DNA of 39,842 bases from DATLED01 sp035525495 (GTDB lineage Bacteria > Actinomycetota > Acidimicrobiia > Acidimicrobiales > CADCTF01): the NCBI GenBank assembly GCA_035525495.1, contig DATLED010000033.1:1-39842 (forward strand), written 5' to 3'. Of the stretch, positions 1 through 8,240 are shown one piece after another. Each line of letters begins with the position of its first letter. Position 1 is the stretch's first letter. Below the pieces are notes generated by a model that saw only the letters and a list, made by a program, of their open reading frames with translations, did no database searches and was not told the DNA's origin. A program made the translations under genes and the position numbers.

Positions 1-162
1 CTCCGGCCCGACCGGGTCCACGTGCTCTCCGGCGGACGCATCGTGAAGAGCGGCGGACCCGAGCTGGCCGACGAGCTCGAGTCCACGGGCTACGCGCCCT
101 ACGGCACCAAGGAGGAAGCGGCACCACCCGCCGCCGACCCCTTCGCCGACCCCCTCGCGTAG
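1..162 (+). CDS. SufC-like ABC ATPase, C-terminal tail only
   Basis: The window opens inside this gene, and 53 codons remain before TAG. The visible tail (LRPDRVHVLSGGRIVKSGGP, then ELADELESTGYA) closely matches the end of the complete SufC at 12323-13066 (LQPDVVHILVDGRVVDTGGP, ELAERLEAEGYE). SufC is the cytosolic ATPase of the SufBCD scaffold that builds Fe-S clusters. This copy carries an extra tail of about 18 residues rich in Ala, Pro and Asp that the other copy lacks. The Walker motifs lie outside the window, so the family call rests on the C-terminal signature alone. It could belong to a sufB/sufD operon to the left, or be another ABC ATPase of the same subfamily. Confidence 0.7.
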   Translation, partial: LRPDRVHVLSGGRIVKSGGPELADELESTGYAPYGTKEEAAPPAADPFADPLA

Positions 163-236
163 TCGTCGGCCTCGCTCTGCGTCGTTCAGCGTCGCCTCAC
201 TCCTTGCCGCTCGGCTGGCAGCTGCTCTCGGACGGA

Positions 237-312
237 AAATTCGCGACGAGGTCGCACTCGGCTCCGTCGCTACAGCCAGTCGTTCGTGGTCGGGCGACCT
301 CGTCGCGAATTT
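237..312. repeat. 19-bp perfect inverted repeat in the 163-404 intergenic gap
   Basis: The arms at 237-255 (AAATTCGCGACGAGGTCGC) and 294-312 are exact reverse complements separated by 38 bp. It lies after the SufC-like stop and before the acyltransferase promoter. There is no T-run, so a classical intrinsic terminator is not obvious. The gap also holds, at about 168-217, degenerate blocks (GGCCTCGCTCTGCG and TCCTTGCCGCTCGGCTG) that recur at 25320-25377 and 25580-25635. Apart from the promoter near 392, nothing else is seen in the gap. Confidence 0.75.
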
Positions 313-391
313 CTTCGGCCGACTGGCGCTCCCGATGCCGCCGGCAACCCGGCGCCGCCCGCTCGCCTGAGTGTCTTTGACGCGACCGTCA

Positions 392-397
392 TAGGAT
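392..397 (+). promoter_or_regulatory. -10 box TAGGAT of a leaderless promoter
   Basis: TAGGAT ends 7 nt before the ATG at 405, the spacing that places transcription start on the A of the start codon. No Shine-Dalgarno sequence precedes the ATG. No convincing -35 is seen. Confidence 0.55.
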
Positions 398-404
398 TTC
401 CGGC

Positions 405-1910
405 ATGAAGCAACTGTCCGGTCTCGACAACACGTTCCTCTCGATGGAGACGGCCTCGCAGTTCGGCCACGTCTCGAGCGTCTCGATCTACGAGCGCCCG
501 TCCGAGGACTTCGAACCCTGTCCGGCCTGGCGGGCGGCGATCGAGAAGCGCCTCCACCTCCTCGAGCCGCTCCGGCGCCGCCTCGTCGAGGTGCCGTTCA
601 ACGTCGACCACCCGTACGGGGTGGAGGATCCGGAGTTCGACCTCGACTACCACGTGCGCCACACGGCGCTGCCGCCGCCCGGTGGTGACGAGCAGATGTC
701 GAAGCTGGTGGCCCGGCTGATCGGCCGGCCGCTCGACCGGAAGCGCCCGCTGTGGGAGAGCTACGTCGTCGAGGGCCTCGCCGACAACCGCTTCGCCATC
801 TTCACCAAGGTCCATCACGCCACCGTGGACGGCGCGTCCGGCGCCGAGCTGCTCACGCTGATGCTCGACCAGACGCCCGAAGGCGACGTCATCGAGCCGC
901 CGGCCGAGCCCTGGAAGCCGGAGCGGGTGCCGAGCGACTTCGAGGTCCTGAACCGAGCCGCCGCCAACCTCGTCCGCAAGCCCGGCCGGCTCGCGCTGCT
1001 GTCGGCCCGCACGGCGCGTGAGGTCGGCAAGGCGACCCGCAACCCCGTCCTCGTCGCCGCCGCCAACCAGTGGCGCGACAGCCTCCGCGGCCCGGTCGGC
1101 GCGGTGATGAACATCGGCCGTAGCCGCGACGAGGACCGCGATCCGCCGCCGCCGCTGCCGTCCCTGCGGGCCCCCCGCACGCCGTGGAACAAGACGATCA
1201 CGGCGCACCGGAACTTCTCGTTCCAGTCGACCTCGCTCGAGGCCGTCAAGGCGATCAAGAACGCCATGGGCGCCACCGTCAACGACGTCGTCATGGGCGC
1301 CTGCACCGGCGGGCTCCGGGCCTACCTCGAGGAGAAGGGAGAACTGCCGGCCGAGCCGCTCGTCGCCATGGTGCCGGTGTCGATCCGGACCGGCGACGAG
1401 GTCGAGAAGTGGACCAACCGCGTGTCCGGTCTCCTGGCGACGCTGCCGACCGACGAAGGCGACATCGGAGAGCGGGTCCGCAAGGTGCACGAGGCGATGG
1501 TGGCGAGCAAGGACATGTTCAACGCCATCCCAGCGGAGATGCTCACGGACTTCACCCAGTTCCCGTCGCCGGCCACGTTCGCCCGTGCGACCCGCATGGC
1601 GACGCGGTTCCGTCTCGGCGAGCGGCTCAATCCCCCGGTGAACCTCGTGATCTCGAACGTGCCCGGGCCGCGGACGCCGCTGTACTCGTCGGGGGCGAAG
1701 CTCCTGCACTACTACCCGGTGTCGACCATCACCGATGGCCAAGGGCTGAACATCACCGTGCAGTCCTATCTCGACACCCTCGACTGGGGCCTGGTGTCGT
1801 GCCGCGAGCTCGTCCCCGACCTCGACCACCTCCTCGACCTGATCATCCGGGAGATGGAGCTGATGGCCAAGCTCGTCAACATCGACGTTCCCGTCCGCCA
1901 GGCGGTCTGA
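405..1910 (+). CDS. WS/DGAT family O-acyltransferase (wax ester/triacylglycerol synthase)
   Basis: A 501-residue protein. Family members transfer an acyl chain from acyl-CoA to a long-chain alcohol or diacylglycerol, making storage wax esters or triacylglycerol at the membrane surface. The hallmark active-site motif HHATVDG is intact at residues 137-143 (His137, His138, Asp142). The N-terminus MKQLSGLDNTFLSMET is typical of the family (SGLDxxFLxxE), and the C-terminal part contains NLVISNVPGP, also typical. Length is slightly above the usual 460-480. The ATG is fixed by a leaderless -10 box at 392-397. The alcohol dehydrogenase starts 4 bp after the stop, so the two are probably co-transcribed, and a fatty alcohol/aldehyde link is plausible. 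The exact acceptor cannot be told from sequence. Confidence 0.93.
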   Translation: MKQLSGLDNTFLSMETASQFGHVSSVSIYERPSEDFEPCPAWRAAIEKRLHLLEPLRRRLVEVPFNVDHPYGVEDPEFDLDYHVRHTALPPPGGDEQMSKLVARLIGRPLDRKRPLWESYVVEGLADNRFAIFTKVHHATVDGASGAELLTLMLDQTPEGDVIEPPAEPWKPERVPSDFEVLNRAAANLVRKPGRLALLSARTAREVGKATRNPVLVAAANQWRDSLRGPVGAVMNIGRSRDEDRDPPPPLPSLRAPRTPWNKTITAHRNFSFQSTSLEAVKAIKNAMGATVNDVVMGACTGGLRAYLEEKGELPAEPLVAMVPVSIRTGDEVEKWTNRVSGLLATLPTDEGDIGERVRKVHEAMVASKDMFNAIPAEMLTDFTQFPSPATFARATRMATRFRLGERLNPPVNLVISNVPGPRTPLYSSGAKLLHYYPVSTITDGQGLNITVQSYLDTLDWGLVSCRELVPDLDHLLDLIIREMELMAKLVNIDVPVRQAV

Positions 1911-1914
1911 GCGG

Positions 1915-2940
1915 ATGAAGGCGGCGCGCATCACCGACGGGGAGCTCAGCGTCAAGGAGGTCGAGGCGCCGGTGCCCGAGCCGGACCACGCTCGGGTGCG
2001 CATCACCTCGGCCGGTGTGTGTCACTCCGACCTGCACCTCGCCCGAGGCGATTGGTACGGGATGCGCCCGGAGAGCATCGGGCACGAGGCCATCGGCATC
2101 GTCGAGGAGCTCGGTCCGGGCGCCGAGCGCTACACGTCCGTGGGCTCCCGCGTGATCCTCGGTCTCGGCGGCACCGGCGGCGGCTACTGGTGCGGCGGGT
2201 GCGATTACTGCCTCGGCGGCCAGCCTCGGCACTGCGCACAGGCCAAGGGCGTGATGGGCACGTTCGCCGAGGAGTTCTCCGTCTACGCCCCCGGGCTGGT
2301 GACGGTCCCGGAGGGCGTCCCGGACAGCGAGGCTCCGCTCGCGTGCGGTGGACTGACGGCGTACGGGGCCGTCAAGAAGCTGGCGCAGAACGGCGTGCGA
2401 CCCGGTCGTCCGATCGCCATCGTGGGTGCGGCCGGTGGCCTCGGCCACTACGCCATCCAGCTGGCGACGGCGTTCGGGTACCGGGTCGTCGGCGTCGACA
2501 TCGGTGAGGAGCGGCTCGAGTTCATCCGGTCGATGGGCGCCGAGCGCGCCGTCAGCGTCGACGAGGCACAGTCGGTCGTGCAGAGCGAATACGGCGGCGT
2601 GGACGCTTCCATCGTCTTCGCCGCTCGGGTCGCCGGGTACGACCTCGGGCTCAACCTGCTGCGCAAAGGCGGCCTCTTCATCGGCGTCGGTCTGCCGCCG
2701 ACGAGCGACGGGACGTTCCAGCTCGACCCGTTCCGGTTCTTCCTCAACGACTGGAGGGTGATCTTCTCGGCCGTCGGGACCGTGCAGGACATGCGAGAGC
2801 TCGTGGACCTCGCCGCCTCCGGCAAGGTCAAGACCCACGTCGACCGCACCGGCAGGCTCTCCGAGCTGCCGGCGATCTTCGACGAGCTGGCAGCCGGTCG
2901 ATACCTCGGCCGGGCGGTCATCACCGACCTCTCCGGCTGA
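1915..2940 (+). CDS. zinc-dependent medium-chain alcohol dehydrogenase
   Basis: A 341-residue MDR-superfamily enzyme that oxidises an alcohol or reduces an aldehyde with NAD(P). Catalytic-zinc ligands are visible as Cys36 with His37 and Asp39 next to it (VCHSD), His57-Glu58 (GHEA) and probably Cys144 (LACGG). The structural zinc site is complete: Cys93, Cys96, Cys99 and Cys107. The Rossmann turn reads GAAGGLG near residue 168. It starts 4 bp after the acyltransferase stop, so it is likely in the same transcript, and a role in supplying or using fatty alcohols is a reasonable inference but not shown. Length is normal for the family. Confidence 0.93.
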   Translation: MKAARITDGELSVKEVEAPVPEPDHARVRITSAGVCHSDLHLARGDWYGMRPESIGHEAIGIVEELGPGAERYTSVGSRVILGLGGTGGGYWCGGCDYCLGGQPRHCAQAKGVMGTFAEEFSVYAPGLVTVPEGVPDSEAPLACGGLTAYGAVKKLAQNGVRPGRPIAIVGAAGGLGHYAIQLATAFGYRVVGVDIGEERLEFIRSMGAERAVSVDEAQSVVQSEYGGVDASIVFAARVAGYDLGLNLLRKGGLFIGVGLPPTSDGTFQLDPFRFFLNDWRVIFSAVGTVQDMRELVDLAASGKVKTHVDRTGRLSELPAIFDELAAGRYLGRAVITDLSG

Positions 2941-2950
2941 CGCTTCGGCG

Positions 2951-4504
2951 TCAGCGGATCCGATGCCAGAGGTCGAGCCCGGCGGGTCCGGGGACGACGG
3001 CGACACGCTCGTACGCCGCCTGGAACCACGCCTCGCTCGCCGCCGAGAGCTGCGCCGGGCCGCGCCCCCCGTACACCACCCAGTCGCAGTGTTCGAGGAG
3101 TCGTCGCATCCCGACCTGGGATGACGGCACCTCGAAGGCCGGGCCAACGCCCTCGAACTCGAGGTCTGGCCGGCTCGTCGGCAACAGCATCGACGCATAG
3201 GGGTCCGCGCTGGGCGGGAACCCGGCTGGCGGCAGGCGACCGGAAGCGACCCCCCACGCGGGCTCGAACGCGAACAGGCACGCTCCGGGTGGAACGTCGC
3301 GTGCGATGAGGTCGGCCAGCGCATGGAGCTCGTGGGTCCGCGGGGGAATGCTCTTCATCGACTGACGGAAGGGGATGACGGGCGTCGCCGCGAGCGCCAA
3401 TGCCAGGACCGGCCGCACGAGGCGGAGCGGACGGCGCGCGAAGAACGTCCACGCGGTTCCGGCCGCGTACCCCGCCAGCAGGACCTCTGCGACGACGAGG
3501 TGCGAGAGGTACTGCAGCCAGAAGGTGCGACCGATGAGAAACGCGCCGATGGTCGTGGCGGCGAGCACCAGGAGGAAGCGCTCGGCCCGTCCATCGCGTC
3601 GCCATGCCCGGGCCAGCGCACAGATCGCGCCAATGCCGGCGCCGGTCGCGCTGACCCCGTGGAAGGACCCGATCAGTTGCGACCGGTTCCGGATCCAGAG
3701 CGGTTCGAAGATGATCCGCACACGGTCAGCGACCGCTGCCCCGTCCGGAGCGCGGAAGAGCTGAAAGCGCACCAGCTGCTCCGCGGCGTCGCGCGGAGCC
3801 AGCAGCAGAAAGGGCAGGACGAAGACGATGATGATCCCGGCGGCGCCGATGGCGAGCCGGAGGACCGCGCGTCGCGTCTCGAGGACGGTGGTCACGGGGA
3901 GCGATGCCAGGGCGGCGAGGGCGGCGAACGCCCCCCACGTCTTGGCGGCGAAGGCGAGGCCGAAGGCCGCGCCCGCGGCGAGCTGCGACCGTCGGGAGCC
4001 GTCCGACCGCAACCACCACATCGCGCCGAGCAGGACGAACAGGTTGAGGCTCGGTTCGAGGAAGGTGCCACGCTCGACGGCGACCACCGCCGGGTAGGTC
4101 GCATAGAGGGCGGCGGCGAGGACCCCGGCGACCGGACCGCGGATCATCCTCCCGACGATTCCGCAGAGCACGACGTTGACGGCGCCGACGAACGGCATGG
4201 CCAGCACTGCAACCGCGAACGCTCGGTCGGCGCCCACGACCGCCTGGAGGGCCCCGGCGAAGGGGAGCAACAGCAGCAGCCACATGGGCGGGTGGACGAA
4301 GATCACATCGCGATAGGGCAGATGGCCGGACGCGAGCAGGCCCGACGCGCCGAAGTAGACGCCCTCGTCGTAGTCGACGGGGAACGCCAGAGGACCGCCA
4401 CCGGACAACAGGGGGGCGAGGCGAAGCGCGAGGCCTCCGAGCGCGATGGCCACCAGGAGACCGTGACGCCGTCCCGATGTCCGCGCACCATGGATCGCGG
4501 TCAT
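2951..4504 (-). CDS. GT-C fold integral-membrane glycosyltransferase (GT39/ArnT-like)
   Basis: About 517 residues, with roughly ten hydrophobic segments and a soluble C-terminal part. The first extracytoplasmic loop contains VDYDEGVYFGASGLL and then PYRDVIFVHPP, the acidic DE loop and following pattern of PMT/ArnT-type enzymes, which move a sugar from a polyprenyl-phosphate carrier to an acceptor outside the membrane. I chose the ATG at 4504 (MTAIHGARTSGRR), 23 bp after the L,D-transpeptidase stop; a GTG just upstream at 4507 is an alternative. The reading frame stays open far upstream, but that part overlaps the transpeptidase in another frame and is a shadow. Because the upstream gene encodes a Thr/Pro-rich protein, O-glycosylation of that protein is one possible role. 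Substrate is otherwise unknown. Confidence 0.85.
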   Translation of the reverse strand: MTAIHGARTSGRRHGLLVAIALGGLALRLAPLLSGGGPLAFPVDYDEGVYFGASGLLASGHLPYRDVIFVHPPMWLLLLLPFAGALQAVVGADRAFAVAVLAMPFVGAVNVVLCGIVGRMIRGPVAGVLAAALYATYPAVVAVERGTFLEPSLNLFVLLGAMWWLRSDGSRRSQLAAGAAFGLAFAAKTWGAFAALAALASLPVTTVLETRRAVLRLAIGAAGIIIVFVLPFLLLAPRDAAEQLVRFQLFRAPDGAAVADRVRIIFEPLWIRNRSQLIGSFHGVSATGAGIGAICALARAWRRDGRAERFLLVLAATTIGAFLIGRTFWLQYLSHLVVAEVLLAGYAAGTAWTFFARRPLRLVRPVLALALAATPVIPFRQSMKSIPPRTHELHALADLIARDVPPGACLFAFEPAWGVASGRLPPAGFPPSADPYASMLLPTSRPDLEFEGVGPAFEVPSSQVGMRRLLEHCDWVVYGGRGPAQLSAASEAWFQAAYERVAVVPGPAGLDLWHRIR

Positions 4505-4527
4505 CACCGACCCCCGCCGGCGGACCG

Positions 4528-5589
4528 CTACGGCGAGGTCGTCGTCGTCGTCGTCGACGACGACGACGTCGACGTCGACGTCGGCATGATCGTCGCCGTC
4601 GTGGTCGGCCCCGCCGTGGTCGTCGGCGCCGCCGTGGTCGTCGGCGCACCGGTCGTCGTCGGCGCGCCGGTCGTCGTCGGGGCGGCCGTCGTCGTGGGGG
4701 CGACGGTGGTGGTCGTCGCCTCCTCGCTCGCCGGCGGCGCCTGCTCGTTGAACGGCACCGGGGCCTTCTTGCCGCCGATGACGTAGACGGGCGTTCCACT
4801 CGGGACGTTGTCGAAGAGCCACAGCGAGGAGGTCATCGGGATGCGCACGCAGCCGTGGGACGCCGGGTAGGCGGGTACCGACGCGGAGCCGTGCATGGCG
4901 ATGCCGCCGTTGAAGTACAGGGGGTTGAAGAGCTCGCCGAGACGGCTCACCCGCACGCCGCGGATCTTGCGGTTCACCTTGAACGAGCCGCCCGGCGTGA
5001 TGGCGACGTCGCACTCGCCGTCGACGCAGTAGCGCTTCTCGTTCCCCGTGGAGACCGACAGCGTCCGCACCAGCGCTCCGCCCTTGTACAGCTGGAGCAC
5101 CTGGCGTTTGAGGTCGATCTCGACGCGGTTGGCGCCGCCGGACGCCAGCATCGGCTCGGGTTCGCCGGCATTGGCGATCGCTTCGAGGACGGCCGGCGTG
5201 GCCTTGCCCGAACGCTCGATGCGGCTCACCTTCTGGAACGCCATCACGGCATGGCCGGTCGCGGCGTCGAACACGCCGTCCACCTTGCCGGTGTCGAACT
5301 TGAGGGCGGCCAACTTCTGTTCCATCGCCTGGACCTCGGGGCCCTTGGCGCCACGGGTGAGGGCGGGCGGGGGCGGCGGCTCGGTGCTCGCCGTCGTCGT
5401 GGTCGCGGCGGTCGTCGTCGTTGTGGATCCGGTGGTCGACGTCGTCGACGACGTCGTGACCGATGTTCCCTGGGCCGATGCCTGCCGCTCGCCCGACGAA
5501 CCGCTGCACGCGCTCGCGACGAGGCCGAGCAAGGCCGCGCAAACGGCGAGATTCCGGGGAAGTGAGGCGCGCACCGACAGACCTTCCAT
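4528..5589 (-). CDS. L,D-transpeptidase (YkuD) lipoprotein with peptidoglycan-binding domain and Thr-rich tail
   Basis: 353 residues. The start ATG at 5589 gives MEGLSVRASLPRNLAVCAALL and a lipobox ending LVASAC, so the protein should be lipid-anchored outside the cytoplasm. After a Thr/Ser linker there is a PG_binding_1-like domain (TRGAKGPEVQAMEQKL to about FQKV), then a YkuD domain with the catalytic motif GIAMHGSASVPAYPASHGCV (His, then SHGCVR), which makes 3-3 cross-links or attaches proteins to peptidoglycan. The last 60 or so residues are a run of TTT(A/G)(A/P)P repeats ending in a Ser/Thr-only stretch, unusual after the catalytic domain. A GT-C glycosyltransferase gene follows 23 bp downstream. 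Confidence 0.93.
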   Translation of the reverse strand: MEGLSVRASLPRNLAVCAALLGLVASACSGSSGERQASAQGTSVTTSSTTSTTGSTTTTTAATTTTASTEPPPPPALTRGAKGPEVQAMEQKLAALKFDTGKVDGVFDAATGHAVMAFQKVSRIERSGKATPAVLEAIANAGEPEPMLASGGANRVEIDLKRQVLQLYKGGALVRTLSVSTGNEKRYCVDGECDVAITPGGSFKVNRKIRGVRVSRLGELFNPLYFNGGIAMHGSASVPAYPASHGCVRIPMTSSLWLFDNVPSGTPVYVIGGKKAPVPFNEQAPPASEEATTTTVAPTTTAAPTTTGAPTTTGAPTTTAAPTTTAGPTTTATIMPTSTSTSSSSTTTTTTSP

Positions 5590-5645
5590 TGCTGGTTCGA
5601 CGCTCCAGTATGGAAGGACGTTCCACGTTCGGCGAATCACGCCGT

Positions 5646-8240
5646 TCAGAGGCGAGTCGTGCCGAGGGTCTCGAGGAGGTCGAGGTGGGCGGCGGCGACG
5701 GCGCCGGGCGCGCAGGACGAGCGCAGTGAACGCGCCGCCGCAGCAGCCCGCGACAGCGCAGGTCGGTCGAGTGCCTCGATCGCCGCCGTGAGGTCGTCGC
5801 CGTACGGGATGCCCGCGTCGCCGAGGGTCTCCGTCAGGTACCCCCACGACGAGACGAGGGCGCCGACACCGGCGCCGATGACGTCGCCCACGGTCCCGGT
5901 CGTGATCATGTCGGCCTCGTCGAAGGGCAGGATCAGGGCGTCGACCGAGCGCAGTCGTTCGTCGTAGGTGGCGCGGTCGACCATCTCGTAGGCGATGGCC
6001 GTGATCCTCGGATCATCGGGCGCGACGTCTCCCGGTCCGAGGGAGTACACGTGCAGCTCGACGTCGTCCCTGGTCGTCCGATGGAAGGCGTCCAGTACGG
6101 CCTGCACGTCCTTCTCGGCCCGGGGTGCCCCGACGACGCCGAGGCGGATCGGTCCGTCCCGACCGTCCACCCGAGCGTCGCCGCTGAGATGGCCGAAGTG
6201 GACGTGGGGGATCACGCGGTGCACGGCGTCGGCGCGGAACGCGTACCGGGACTCGACCCGCTGACGGCCGTACTCGCTGTGGTGGACGACGCCGTCGGCC
6301 GCCCCCGCCCAGGCGTCGTAGATGGCGCGCTGACGCGGGTCCTTGTCGTGGGGGACGAGGTTGTGCTGGGTCCACACGATGCGGACGCCGGAGTCGCGCA
6401 GGACGTCGATGGCGGTGCGGTGGCGACCGAGGTCCGGGCCGAGGAACCACTCGGGCCAGTGGAGGTGGAAGGCGTCCCAGCCCGCGAGGTACGACGCCCC
6501 ACCGCCGAGCAAACGGCTCGTGGAGATCTGGTGGTCGGCGACGGCTTGGGCGGAGACGAGCGGGTCGTAGATGCTGCGGTGGTAGTGGTGGGTCAGCCCG
6601 GTGGTCAGGACCCGCAGCACCGGCGTGACCGACCATCCGAAGGAGACCTCCGGCGAGGGCGGGAGGTCGAGCTGGTGGACCCGCGGCAGCTCGGCCCAGA
6701 AGCTGCGGTACTCCTTGAGCCCGTCGACGTCGACCACCGCGGGTGTCCCGTCGCCACGGAAGCTGACCCGGAGCGGTCGCTCCTTCGTCTCGGCCACCTG
6801 CACCGCCAACGCGTGGGGCACGGACCCCTCGTCGAAATGCAGCTGTTCATCGACATGCAGCGTCCGTCCCTCGACGCGGTAGGTCACGGCACGCGAACCC
6901 CCGAGCACCTCGACGTCGCTCCCCACCTCGAACTGGTGCGAGCGGACGAACCCCTCGTAGGTCAGCCGGAGGCCGGCGTCGACCTTCTCGAAGCTCGCCG
7001 GCAGATGGCCCGCGGTGTAGCGGACTCCCCGCCGGAACGCGAAGGGCACGCCCGTCGGGAGGTCGGCGTCGACCGGCACCTCGAACAGCCCGGGGTTGTG
7101 CGGCGCCGGGAGGTAGTCACTGACTGTGCAACCGACGACCGGAAGGACGAAGGCGAGGTCGCGCGAGCGGTACGTCCACACCCCGGCTCGCCGTTCCTCG
7201 TCGAAGACGATCAGCTCGTCGGCCGCCCGAAAGAGGTGGGTCGGATCAACGGTCGGCGCGTGCTCGATCCCGGACTCCCGGAGGACGGCCGCGGTGTCGG
7301 CGAGCTTGCCGAGGCAGTCGAGGGTCATCTGCAACCGCCGGAACGGGCCGCGGTATCCGAACGTCGACCGGTGCTGGTGCGCGGTGATGAGTCCGTCGGC
7401 CGCGAACCACGGAGGGATGGCGGCGAAGGCGTGGTCGGCGCGGGCGAGCCACCCGTCGACGTCGTCGGTCAGCCGCTTCGAAGCGCCTAGCCCGCCGAGC
7501 TCGACGGTGAGGCATGTCGCCAGCGCGCCGCTCGACCGACCCCACGAGAAAGCGGCGCCGTTCGTCGCGCCGATGCGCTCGACGAGGGCCAGGGCGGCCC
7601 GGGCACCGGGCTCCCACACGGCGCCGAGCCGGTCGGCCACCGGTTCCGTGAAGAGGTAGATGTCGCCGCTGTAGATGTCGAAGCGGGCGATGCCCGTGTG
7701 CGAGTCGTCGAGGTACCCGCGCGGGTTGTCGGCGAGCAGCGCTGTCGTCCGCGCCGTGAGGTCGGCGAGTGCGGTCTCGTCCGCGCCGAGCGCCAGGCGT
7801 TGCCGAGCGGCTTCGCAGCGGAGGAGGACGGCTGCGTAGTTGCGGGGGAGCCGACCCTCGGCCATCGCCGGGAGGTGCGAGGTGGAGTCGCAAGCCTCGT
7901 GGAGCTCGGCGACGGTGGCGTCGTCGAAGCGCTCGAGGAGATGGGGCCGGCGCTCGATGGTCTCCGCGATCCGGTAGGAGAAAAACGTGTGGGTGCGGCG
8001 CCCATCGACCTCGGCGAGCACGACCTCGAGGGCGTCGTCGAGCGCGCGACCGGCGACCTCGTCCACGCCGCAGCGCCCGAGGTGGCCGAGGGTGAAGGCC
8101 AGGTCGGCCCGCACGTCGGGGTTGACCTCATGGCCGGCGAACACCCTCGGGATGCGCAGCCCTGGGAGGTGCGTCCGCTCGAGGGCCTCGACGGCGTCGA
8201 CGACGAAGGCCGTGAGGCGCTCGTGGAGCGGCGAGGTCAT
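5646..8240 (-). CDS. two-domain protein: lyase-like alpha/alpha domain plus GT-B glycosyltransferase
   Basis: 864 residues starting at ATG 8240 (MTSPLHERLTAF). Residues about 1-350 are helical and look like the toroid of DUF2264 or heparinase-type proteins (FDIYSGDIYLF at 187-197, then NGAAFSWGRSSGALA). Residues about 350-540 look beta-rich. From about 545 to the end is a GT-B type glycosyltransferase with HLHWPEWFLGPDL, TQHNLVPHD and a C-terminal half containing LGVVGAPRAEKDV. The N-terminal assignment is weak; the glycosyltransferase is firmer. The start overlaps the stop of the upstream isomerase-like gene by 4 bp (ATGA), indicating translational coupling. The pairing of a glycan-degrading-like module and a glycosyltransferase in one chain is unusual. 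Precise substrate is unknown. Confidence 0.7.
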   Translation of the reverse strand: MTSPLHERLTAFVVDAVEALERTHLPGLRIPRVFAGHEVNPDVRADLAFTLGHLGRCGVDEVAGRALDDALEVVLAEVDGRRTHTFFSYRIAETIERRPHLLERFDDATVAELHEACDSTSHLPAMAEGRLPRNYAAVLLRCEAARQRLALGADETALADLTARTTALLADNPRGYLDDSHTGIARFDIYSGDIYLFTEPVADRLGAVWEPGARAALALVERIGATNGAAFSWGRSSGALATCLTVELGGLGASKRLTDDVDGWLARADHAFAAIPPWFAADGLITAHQHRSTFGYRGPFRRLQMTLDCLGKLADTAAVLRESGIEHAPTVDPTHLFRAADELIVFDEERRAGVWTYRSRDLAFVLPVVGCTVSDYLPAPHNPGLFEVPVDADLPTGVPFAFRRGVRYTAGHLPASFEKVDAGLRLTYEGFVRSHQFEVGSDVEVLGGSRAVTYRVEGRTLHVDEQLHFDEGSVPHALAVQVAETKERPLRVSFRGDGTPAVVDVDGLKEYRSFWAELPRVHQLDLPPSPEVSFGWSVTPVLRVLTTGLTHHYHRSIYDPLVSAQAVADHQISTSRLLGGGASYLAGWDAFHLHWPEWFLGPDLGRHRTAIDVLRDSGVRIVWTQHNLVPHDKDPRQRAIYDAWAGAADGVVHHSEYGRQRVESRYAFRADAVHRVIPHVHFGHLSGDARVDGRDGPIRLGVVGAPRAEKDVQAVLDAFHRTTRDDVELHVYSLGPGDVAPDDPRITAIAYEMVDRATYDERLRSVDALILPFDEADMITTGTVGDVIGAGVGALVSSWGYLTETLGDAGIPYGDDLTAAIEALDRPALSRAAAAARSLRSSCAPGAVAAAHLDLLETLGTTRL

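Noticed and set aside
163..404. tRNA or small RNA in the left gap
   Set aside because: No cloverleaf, no conserved T-arm; only the inverted repeat and degenerate repeat blocks.
270..2006. 578-residue minus ORF over the acyltransferase
   Set aside because: Codon composition and lack of domains mark it as the reverse-frame shadow of the acyltransferase gene.
4538..4700. CRISPR or other spaced repeat array
   Set aside because: The repeats are the Thr-rich codons of the transpeptidase tail and have no spacers.
4504..5626. N-terminal 370 residues of the 891-residue minus frame fused to the GT-C gene
   Set aside because: They overlap the L,D-transpeptidase in another frame and are Arg/Gly-rich with no domain; the real start is near 4504.
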